From positions 32,922,001-32,986,000 of the forward strand of contig OZ020244.1 in assembly GCA_963971285.1 (NCBI GenBank): a stretch of DNA of 64,000 bases. The letters run 5' to 3'. The translations under genes and the position numbers were made by a program. This DNA is from Astropecten irregularis. Its lineage: Eukaryota > Echinodermata > Asteroidea > Paxillosida > Astropectinidae. The stretch's first letter is position 1. Every line of letters begins with the position of its first letter. This document shows, piece after piece, positions 30,001-42,000 of the stretch. The notes under the pieces are model-generated. The model saw nothing but the letters and a program-made list of their open reading frames with translations. It had not been told where the DNA came from and ran no database searches.

Positions 30001-33000
30001 GATGCTCCAGTCGAACCAACCGATGCTCCAGTTGAACCCACTCATGCTCCAGTCGAACCAACTGACGCTCCAGTCGAACCAACCGATGCACCAGTCAAGC
30101 CCACTGATGCTCCAGTCGAACCAACTGATGCTCCAGTCGAACCCACCGATGCTCCAGTCGAGCCCACTGATGCTCCAGTCGAGCCCACTGATGCTCCAGT
30201 CGAACCAACAGATGCTCCAGTTGAACCCACCGATGCTCCAGTTGAACCCACCGATGCTCCAGTTGAACCCACTGATGCTCCAGTCGAACCAACTGATGCT
30301 CCAGTTGAGCCCACTGATGCTCCAGTCGAACCAACTGAAGCTCCAGTCGAACCCACTGATGCCCCAGTCGAACCAACTGATGCTCCTGTCAAGCCCACTG
30401 ATGCACCAGTCAAGCCCACTGATGCTCCAGTCGAACCCACTGATGCTCCAGTTGAGCCCACTGATGCTCCAGTCGAACCCACCGATGCTCCGGTCGAACC
30501 AACTGATGCTCCAGTCGAACCAACCGATGCTCCAGTTGAACCCACTGATGCTCCAGTCGAACCAACTGACGCTCAAGTCGAACCAACCGATGCACCAGTC
30601 AAGCCCACTGATGCTCCAGTCGAGCCCACTGATGCTCCAGTCGAACCAACAGATGCTCCAGTTGAACCCACCGATGCTCCAGTTGAACCCACTCATGCTC
30701 CAGTTGAACCCACTGATGCTCCAGTCGAACCAACTGATGCTCCAGTTGAGCCCACTGATGCTCCAGTCGAACCAACTGAAGCTCCAGTCGAACCCACTGA
30801 TGCCCCAGTCGAACCAACTGAAGCTCCTGTCAAGTCCACTGATGCACCAGTCAAGCCCACTGATGCTCCAGTCGAACCCACTGATGCTCCAGTTGAGCCC
30901 ACTGATGCTCCAGTCGAACCCACCGATGCTCCAGTCGAACCTACTGATGCTCCAGTCGAACCAACCGATGCTCCAGTTGAACCCACTGATGCTCCAGTCG
31001 AACCAACTGACGCTCCAGTCGAACCAACTGATGCACCAGTCGAACCAACCGATGCTCCAGTCGAACCCACCGATGCTCCAGTCGAACCAACTGATGCTCC
31101 AGTCGAACCCATCGATGCTCCAGTCGAGCCCACTGATGCACCAGTCGAACCAACTGATGCTCCAGTCGAACCAACCGATGCTCCAGTTGAGCCCACTGAT
31201 GCTCCAGTCGAACCAACTGACGCTCCAGTCGAACCAACCGATGCACCAGTCAAGCCCACTGATGCTCCAGTCAAACCAACTGATGCTCCAGTCGAACCCA
31301 CCGATGCTCCAGTCGAGCCCACTGATGCTCCAGTCGAGCCCACTGATGCTCCAGTCGAACCAACCGATGCTCCAGTTGAGCCCACTGATGCTCCAGTCGA
31401 ACCAACTGACGCTCCAGTCGAACCAACTGACGCTCCAGTCGAACCAACCGATGCACCAGTCAAGCCCACTGATGCTCCAGTCGAACCAACTGATGCTCCA
31501 GTCGAACCCACCGATGCTCCAGTCGAGCCCACTGATGCTCCAGTCGAGCCCACTGATGCTCCAGTCGAACCAACAGATGCTCCAGTTGAACCCACCGATG
31601 CTCCAGTTGAACCCACCGATGCTCCAGTTGAATCCACTGATGCTCCAGTCGAACCAACTGATGCTCCAGTTGAGCCCACTGATGCTCCAGTCGAACCAAC
31701 TGAAGCTCCAGTCGAACCCACTGATGCCCCAGTCGAACCAACTGACGCTCCAGTCGAACCAACTGATGCACCAGTCGAACCAACCGATGCACCAGTCAAG
31801 CCCACTGATGCTCCAGTCGAACCAACTGATGCTCCAGTCGAACCCACCGATGCTCCAGTCGAGCCCACTGATGCTCCAGTCGAACCAACTGATGCTCCAG
31901 TCGAACCAACCGATGCTCCAGTTGAGCCCACTGATGCTCCAGTCGAACCAACTGACGCTCCAGTCGAACCAACCGATGCACCAGTCAAGCCCACTGATGC
32001 TCCAGTCGAACCAACTGATGCTCCAGTCGAACCAACCGATGCTCCAGTTGAGCCCACTGATGCTCCAGTCGAACCAACTGACGCTCCAGTCGAACCAACC
32101 GATGCACCAGTCAAGCCCACTGATGCTCCAGTCAAACCAACTGATGCTCCAGTCGAACCCACCGATGCTCCAGTCGAGCTCACTGATGCTCCAGTCGAGC
32201 CCACTGATGCTCCAGTCGAACCAACAGATGCTCCAGTCGAGCCCACTGATGCTCCAGTCGAACCCACTGATGCTCCAGTCGAACCAACTGATGCTCCAGT
32301 CGAACCAACCGATGCTCCAGTTGAGCCCACTGATGCTCCAGTCGAACCAACTGACGCTCCAGTCGAACCAACCGATGCACCAGTCGAACCCACTGATGCT
32401 CCAGTTGAGCCCACTGATGCTCCAGTCGAACCCACTGATGCTCCAGTTGAGCCCACTGATGCTCCAGTCGAACCAACCGATGCTCCAGTCGAACCAACTG
32501 ATGCCCCAGTCGAACCAACTGGTGCTCCTGCCGAGCCAATTGATCCTCCGGTCGAGCCAACTGATGCCTCTGTTAAACGAACTGATGCTCCAGTCGAGCC
32601 AATTGATCCTCCAGTCGAACCAACAGATGCTCCAGTCGAACCAACAGATGCTCCAGTCGAACCCACTGATGCCCCAGTCGAACCAACTGATGCTCCTGTC
32701 AAGCCCACTGATGCACCAGTCAAGCCCACTGATGCTCCAGTCGAACCCACTGATGCTCCAGTTGAGCCCACTGATGCTCCAGTCGAACCCACCGATGCTC
32801 CAGTCGAACCAACTGATGCTCCAGTCGAACCAACCGATGCTCCAGTTGAACCCACTGATGCTCCAGTCGAACCAACTGATGCTCCAGTCGAACCAACCGA
32901 TGCTCCAGTTGAACCCACTGATGCTCCAGTCGAACCAACTGACGCTCCAGTCGAACCAACTGATGCACCAGTCGAACCAACCGATGCACCAGTCAAGCCC

Positions 33001-36000
33001 ACTGATTTTCCAGTCGAACCAACTGATGCTCCAGTCGAACCCACCGATGCTCCAGTCGAGCCCACTGATGCTCCAGTCGAACCAACTGATGCTCCAGTCG
33101 AACCCACCGATGCTCCAGTCGAGCCCACTGATGCTCCAGTCGAGCCCACTGATGCTCCAGTCGAACCAACAGATGCTCCAGTTGAACCCACTGATGCTCC
33201 AGTTGAACCCACCGATGCTCCAGTTGAACCCACTGATACTCCAGTCGAACCAACTGATGCTCCAGTTGAGCCCACTGATGCTCCAGTCGAACCAACTGAA
33301 GCTCCAGTCGAACCCACTGATGCCCCAGTCGAGCCCACTGATGCTCCTGTCAAGCCCACTGATGCACCAGTCAAGCCCACTGATGCTCCAGTCGAACCCA
33401 CTGATGCTCCAGTTGAGCCCACTGATGCTCCAGGCGAACCCACCGATGCTCCGGTCGAACCAACTGATGCTCCAGTCGAACCAACCGATGCTCCAGTTGA
33501 ATCCACTGATGCTCCAGTTGAACCAACTGACGCTCCAGTCGAACCAACTGATGCACCAGTCGAACCAACCGATGCACCAGTCAAGCCCACTGATGCTCCA
33601 GTCGAACCAACTGATGCTCCAGTCGAACCCACCAATGCTCCAGTCGAGCCCACTGATGCTCCAGTCGAGCCCACTGATGCTCCAGTCGAACCAACTGACG
33701 CTCCAGTCGAACCAACCGATGCACCAGTCAAGCCCACTGATGCTCCAGTCGAGCCCACTGATGCTCCAGTCGAACCAACAGATGCTCCAGTTGAACCCAC
33801 TGATGCTCCAGTTGAACCCACCGATGCTCCAGTTGAACCCACTGATGCTCCAGTCGAACCAACTGATGCTCCAGTTGAGCCCACTGATGCTCCAGTCGAA
33901 CCAACTGAAGCTCCAGTCGAACCCACTGATGCCCCAGTCGAACCCACTGATGCTCCTGTCAAGCCCACTGATGCACCAGTCAAGCCCACTGATGCTCCAG
34001 TCGAACCCACTGATGCTCCAGTTGAGCCCACTGATGCTCCAGTCGAACCCACCGATGCTCCGGTCGAACCAACTGATGCTCCAGTCGAACCAACCGATGC
34101 TCCAGTTGAACCCACTGATGCTCCAGTCAAACGAACTGACGCTCCAGTCGAACCAACCGATGCACCAGTCGAACCCACTGATGCTCCAGTTGAGCCCACT
34201 GATGCTCCAGTCGAACCCACTGATGCTCCAGTTGAGCCCACTGATGCTCCAGTCGAACCAACCGATGCTCCAGTCGAACCAACTGATGCCCCAGTCGAAC
34301 CAACTGGTGCTCCTGCCGAGCCAATTGATCCTCCGGTCGAGCCAACTGATGCCTCTGTTAAACGAACTGATGCTCCAGTCGAGCCAATTGATCCTCCAGT
34401 CGAACCAACAGATGCTCCAGTCGAACCAACAGATGCTCCAGTCGAACCCACTGATGCCCCAGTCGAACCAACTGATGCTCCTGTCAAGCCCACTGATGCA
34501 CCAGTCAAGCCCACTGATGCTCCAGTCGAACCCACTGATGCTCCAGTTGAGCCCACTGATGCTCCAGTCGAACCCACCGATGCTCCAGTCGAACCAACTG
34601 ATGCTCCAGTCGAACCAACCGATGCTCCAGTTGAACCCACTGATGCTCCAGTCGAACCAACTGATGCTCCAGTCGAACCAACCGATGCTCCAGTTGAACC
34701 CACTGATGCTCCAGTCGAACCAACTGACGCTCCAGTCGAACCAACTGATGCACCAGTCGAACCAACCGATGCACCAGTCAAGCCCACTGATTTTCCAGTC
34801 GAACCAACTGATGCTCCAGTCGAACCCACCGATGCTCCAGTCGAGCCCACTGATGCTCCAGTCGAACCAACTGATGCTCCAGTCGAACCCACCGATGCTC
34901 CAGTCGAGCCCACTGATGCTCCAGTCGAGCCCACTGATGCTCCAGTCGAACCAACAGATGCTCCAGTTGAACCCACTGATGCTCCAGTTGAACCCACCGA
35001 TGCTCCAGTTGAACCCACTGATACTCCAGTCGAACCAACTGATGCTCCAGTTGAGCCCACTGATGCTCCAGTCGAACCAACTGAAGCTCCAGTCGAACCC
35101 ACTGATGCCCCAGTCGAGCCCACTGATGCTCCTGTCAAGCCCACTGATGCACCAGTCAAGCCCACTGATGCTCCAGTCGAACCCACTGATGCTCCAGTTG
35201 AGCCCACTGATGCTCCAGTCGAACCCACCGATGCTCCGGTCGAACCAACTGATGCTCCAGTCGAACCAACCGATGCTCCAGTTGAATCCACTGATGCTCC
35301 AGTTGAACCAACTGACGCTCCAGTCGAACCAACTGATGCACCAGTCGAACCAACCGATGCACCAGTCAAGCCCACTGATGCTCCAGTCGAACCAACTGAT
35401 GCTCCAGTCGAACCCACCAATGCTCCAGTCGAGCCCTCTGATGCTCCAGTCGAGCCCACTGATGCTCCAGTCGAACCAACTGACGCTCCAGTCGAACCAA
35501 CCGATGCACCAGTCAAGCCCACTGATGCTCCAGTCGAGCCCACTGATGCTCCAGTCGAACCAACAGATGCTCCAGTTGAACCCACTGATGCTCCAGTTGA
35601 ACCCACCGATGCTCCAGTTGAACCCACTGATGCTCCAGTCGAACCAACTGATGCTCCAGTTGAGCCCACTGATGCTCCAGTCGAACCAACTGAAGCTCCA
35701 GTCGAACCCACTGATGCCCCAGTCGAACCCACTGATGCTCCTGTCAAGCTCACTGATGCACCAGTTAAGCCCACTGATGCTCCAGTCGAACCCACTGATG
35801 CTCCAGTTGAGCCCACTGATGCTCCAGTCGAACCCACCGATGCTCCGGTCGAACCAACTGATGCTCCAGTCGAACCAACCGATGCTCCAGTTGAACCCAC
35901 TGATGCTCCAGTCAAACGAACTGACGCTCCAGTCGAACCAACCGATGCACCAGTCGAACCCACTGATGCTCCAGTTGAGCCCACTGATGCTCCAGTCGAA

Positions 36001-39000
36001 CCCACTGATGCTCCAGTTGAGCCCACTGATGCTCCAGTCGAACCAACCGATGCTCCAGTCGAACCAACTGATGCCCCAGTCGAACCAACTGGTGCTCCTG
36101 CCGAGCCAATTGATCCTCCGGTCGAGCCAACTGATGCCTCTGTTAAACGAACTGATGCTCCAGTCGAGCCAATTGATCCTCCAGTCGAACCAACAGATGC
36201 TCCAGTCGAACCAACAGATGCTCCAGTCGAACCCACTGATGCCCCAGTCGAACCAACTGATGCTCCTGTCAAGCCCACTGATGCACCAGTCAAGCCCACT
36301 GATGCTCCAGTCGAACCAACTGATGCTCCAGTCGAACCAACCGATGCTCCAGTTGAGCCCACTGATGCTCCAGTCGAACCAACTGACGCTCCAGTCGAAC
36401 CAACCGATGCACCAGTCAAGCCCACTGATGCTCCAGTCAAACCAACTGATGCTCCAGTCGAACCCACCGATGCTCCAGTCGAGCTCACTGATGCTCCAGT
36501 CGAGCCCACTGATGCTCCAGTCGAACCAACAGATGCTCCAGTCGAGCCCACTGATGCTCCAGTCGAACCCACTGATGCTCCAGTCGAACCAACTGATGCT
36601 CCAGTCGAACCAACCGATGCTCCAGTTGAGCCCACTGATGCTCCAGTCGAACCAACTGACGCTCCAGTCGAACCAACCGATGCACCAGTCGAACCCACTG
36701 ATGCTCCAGTTGAGCCCACTGATGCTCCAGTCGAACCCACTGATGCTCCAGTTGAGCCCACTGATGCTCCAGTCGAACCAACCGATGCTCCAGTCGAACC
36801 AACTGATGCCCCAGTCGAACCAACTGGTGCTCCTGCCGAGCCAATTGATCCTCCGGTCGAGCCAACTGATGCCTCTGTTAAACGAACTGATGCTCCAGTC
36901 GAGCCAATTGATCCTCCAGTCGAACCAACAGATGCTCCAGTCGAACCAACAGATGCTCCAGTCGAACCCACTGATGCCCCAGTCGAACCAACTGATGCTC
37001 CTGTCAAGCCCACTGATGCACCAGTCAAGCCCACTGATGCTCCAGTCGAACCCACTGATGCTCCAGTTGAGCCCACTGATGCTCCAGTCGAACCCACCGA
37101 TGCTCCAGTCGAACCAACTGATGCTCCAGTCGAACCAACCGATGCTCCAGTTGAACCCACTGATGCTCCAGTCGAACCAACTGATGCTCCAGTCGAACCA
37201 ACCGATGCTCCAGTTGAACCCACTGATGCTCCAGTCGAACCAACTGACGCTCCAGTCGAACCAACTGATGCACCAGTCGAACCAACCGATGCACCAGTCA
37301 AGCCCACTGATTTTCCAGTCGAACCAACTGATGCTCCAGTCGAACCCACCGATGCTCCAGTCGAGCCCACTGATGCTCCAGTCGAACCAACTGATGCTCC
37401 AGTCGAACCCACCGATGCTCCAGTCGAGCCCACTGATGCTCCAGTCGAGCCCACTGATGCTCCAGTCGAACCAACAGATGCTCCAGTTGAACCCACTGAT
37501 GCTCCAGTTGAACCCACCGATGCTCCAGTTGAACCCACTGATACTCCAGTCGAACCAACTGATGCTCCAGTTGAGCCCACTGATGCTCCAGTCGAACCAA
37601 CTGAAGCTCCAGTCGAACCCACTGATGCCCCAGTCGAGCCCACTGATGCTCCTGTCAAGCCCACTGATGCACCAGTCAAGCCCACTGATGCTCCAGTCGA
37701 ACCCACTGATGCTCCAGTTGAGCCCACTGATGCTCCAGTCGAACCCACCGATGCTCCGGTCGAACCAACTGATGCTCCAGTCGAACCAACCGATGCTCCA
37801 GTTGAATCCACTGATGCTCCAGTTGAACCAACTGACGCTCCAGTCGAACCAACTGATGCACCAGTCGAACCAACCGATGCACCAGTCAAGCCCACTGATG
37901 CTCCAGTCGAACCAACTGATGCTCCAGTCGAACCCACCAATGCTCCAGTCGAGCCCACTGATGCTCCAGTCGAGCCCACTGATGCTCCAGTCGAACCAAC
38001 TGACGCTCCAGTCGAACCAACCGATGCACCAGTCAAGCCCACTGATGCTCCAGTCGAGCCCACTGATGCTCCAGTCGAACCAACAGATGCTCCAGTTGAA
38101 CCCACTGATGCTCCAGTTGAACCCACCGATGCTCCAGTTGAACCCACTGATGCTCCAGTCGAACCAACTGATGCTCCAGTTGAGCCCACTGATGCTCCAG
38201 TCGAACCAACTGAAGCTCCAGTCGAACCCACTGATGCCCCAGTCGAACCCACTGATGCTCCTGTCAAGCCCACTGATGCACCAGTCAAGCCCACTGATGC
38301 TCCAGTCGAACCCACTGATGCTCCAGTTGAGCCCACTGATGCTCCAGTCGAACCCACCGATGCTCCGGTCGAACCAACTGATGCTCCAGTCGAACCAACC
38401 GATGCTCCAGTTGAACCCACTGATGCTCCAGTCAAACGAACTGACGCTCCAGTCGAACCAACCGATGCACCAGTCGAACCCACTGATGCTCCAGTTGAGC
38501 CCACTGATGCTCCAGTCGAACCCACTGATGCTCCAGTTGAGCCCACTGATGCTCCAGTCGAACCAACCGATGCTCCAGTCGAACCAACTGATGCCCCAGT
38601 CGAACCAACTGGTGCTCCTGCCGAGCCAATTGATCCTCCGGTCGAGCCAACTGATGCCTCTGTTAAACGAACTGATGCTCCAGTCGAGCCAATTGATCCT
38701 CCAGTCGAACCAACAGATGCTCCAGTCGAACCAACAGATGCTCCAGTCGAACCCACTGATGCCCCAGTCGAACCAACTGATGCTCCTGTCAAGCCCACTG
38801 ATGCACCAGTCAAGCCCACTGATGCTCCAGTCGAACCCACTGATGCTCCAGTTGAGCCCACTGATGCTCCAGTCGAACCCACCGATGCTCCAGTCGAACC
38901 AACTGATGCTCCAGTCGAACCAACCGATGCTCCAGTTGAACCCACTGATGCTCCAGTCGAACCAACTGATGCTCCAGTCGAACCAACCGATGCTCCAGTT

Positions 39001-42000
39001 GAACCCACTGATGCTCCAGTCGAACCAACTGACGCTCCAGTCGAACCAACTGATGCACCAGTCGAACCAACCGATGCACCAGTCAAGCCCACTGATTTTC
39101 CAGTCGAACCAACTGATGCTCCAGTCGAACCCACCGATGCTCCAGTCGAGCCCACTGATGCTCCAGTCGAACCAACTGATGCTCCAGTCGAACCCACCGA
39201 TGCTCCAGTCGAGCCCACTGATGCTCCAGTCGAGCCCACTGATGCTCCAGTCGAACCAACAGATGCTCCAGTTGAACCCACTGATGCTCCAGTTGAACCC
39301 ACCGATGCTCCAGTTGAACCCACTGATACTCCAGTCGAACCAACTGATGCTCCAGTTGAGCCCACTGATGCTCCAGTCGAACCAACTGAAGCTCCAGTCG
39401 AACCCACTGATGCCCCAGTCGAGCCCACTGATGCTCCTGTCAAGCCCACTGATGCACCAGTCAAGCCCACTGATGCTCCAGTCGAACCCACTGATGCTCC
39501 AGTTGAGCCCACTGATGCTCCAGTCGAACCCACCGATGCTCCGGTCGAACCAACTGATGCTCCAGTCGAACCAACCGATGCTCCAGTTGAATCCACTGAT
39601 GCTCCAGTTGAACCAACTGACGCTCCAGTCGAACCAACTGATGCACCAGTCGAACCAACCGATGCACCAGTCAAGCCCACTGATGCTCCAGTCGAACCAA
39701 CTGATGCTCCAGTCGAACCCACCAATGCTCCAGTCGAGCCCTCTGATGCTCCAGTCGAGCCCACTGATGCTCCAGTCGAACCAACTGACGCTCCAGTCGA
39801 ACCAACCGATGCACCAGTCAAGCCCACTGATGCTCCAGTCGAGCCCACTGATGCTCCAGTCGAACCAACAGATGCTCCAGTTGAACCCACTGATGCTCCA
39901 GTTGAACCCACCGATGCTCCAGTTGAACCCACTGATGCTCCAGTCGAACCAACTGATGCTCCAGTTGAGCCCACTGATGCTCCAGTCGAACCAACTGAAG
40001 CTCCAGTCGAACCCACTGATGCCCCAGTCGAACCCACTGATGCTCCTGTCAAGCTCACTGATGCACCAGTTAAGCCCACTGATGCTCCAGTCGAACCCAC
40101 TGATGCTCCAGTTGAGCCCACTGATGCTCCAGTCGAACCCACCGATGCTCCGGTCGAACCAACTGATGCTCCAGTCGAACCAACCGATGCTCCAGTTGAA
40201 CCCACTGATGCTCCAGTCAAACGAACTGACGCTCCAGTCGAACCAACCGATGCACCAGTCGAACCCACTGATGCTCCAGTTGAGCCCACTGATGCTCCAG
40301 TCGAACCCACTGATGCTCCAGTTGAGCCCACTGATGCTCCAGTCGAACCAACCGATGCTCCAGTCGAACCAACTGATGCCCCAGTCGAACCAACTGGTGC
40401 TCCTGCCGAGCCAATTGATCCTCCGGTCGAGCCAACTGATGCCTCTGTTAAACGAACTGATGCTCCAGTCGAGCCAATTGATCCTCCAGTCGAACCAACA
40501 GATGCTCCAGTCGAACCAACAGATGCTCCAGTCGAACCCACTGATGCCCCAGTCGAACCAACTGATGCTCCTGTCAAGCCCACTGATGCACCAGTCAAGC
40601 CCACTGATGCTCCAGTCGAACCCACTGATGCTCCAGTTGAGCCCACTGATGCTCCAGTCGAACCCACCGATGCTCCAGTCGAACCAACTGATGCTCCAGT
40701 CGAACCAACCGATGCTCCAGTTGAACCCACTGATGCTCCAGTCGAACCAACTGATGCTCCAGTCGAACCAACCGATGCTCCAGTTGAACCCACTGATGCT
40801 CCAGTCGAACCAACTGACGCTCCAGTCGAACCAACTGATGCACCAGTCGAACCAACCGATGCACCAGTCAAGCCCACTGATTTTCCAGTCGAACCAACTG
40901 ATGCTCCAGTCGAACCCACCGATGCTCCAGTCGAGCCCACTGATGCTCCAGTCGAACCAACTGATGCTCCTGTCAAGCTCACTGATGCACCAGTTAAGCC
41001 CACTGATGCTCCAGTCGAACCCACTGATGCTCCAGTTGAGCCCACTGATGCTCCAGTCGAACCCACCGATGCTCCGGTCGAACCAACTGATGCTCCAGTC
41101 GAACCAACCGATGCTCCAGTTGAACCCACTGATGCTCCAGTCGAACCCACTGATGCTCCAGTTGAGCCCACTGATGCTCCAGTCGAACCCACCGATGCTC
41201 CAGTCGAACCTACTGATGCTCCAGTCGAACCCACCGATTCTCCAGTCGAGCCCACTGATGTTCCAGTCGAACCAACTGATGCTCCAGTCGAACCAACCGA
41301 TGCTCCAGTTGAGCCCACTGATGCTCCAGTCGAACCAACTGACGCTCCAGTCGAACCAACTGACGCTCCAGTCGAACCAACCGATGCACCAGTCAAGCCC
41401 ACTGATGCTCCAGTCGAACCAACTGATGCTCCAGTCGAACCCACCGATGCTCCAGTCGAGCCCACTGATGCTCCAGTCGAGCCCACTGATGCTCCAGTCG
41501 AACCAACAGATGCTCCAGTTGAACCCACCGATGCTCCAGTTGAACCCACCGATGCTCCAGTTGAACCCACTGATGCTCCAGTCGAACCAACTGATGCTCC
41601 AGTTGAGCCCACTGATGCTCCAGTCGAACCAACTGAAGCTCCAGTCGAACCCACTGATGCCCCAGTCGAACCAACTGACGCTCCAGTCGAACCAACTGAT
41701 GCACCAGTCGAACCAACCGATGCACCAGTCAAGCCCACTGATGCTCCAGTCGAACCAACTGATGCTCCAGTCGAACCCACCGATGCTCCAGTCGAGCCCA
41801 CTGATGCTCCAGTCGAACCAACTGATGCTCCAGTCGAACCAACCGATGCTCCAGTTGAGCCCACTGATGCTCCAGTCGAACCAACTGACGCTCCAGTCGA
41901 ACCAACCGATGCACCAGTCAAGCCCACTGATGCTCCAGTCGAACCAACTGATGCTCCAGTCGAACCAACCGATGCTCCAGTTGAGCCCACTGATGCTCCA

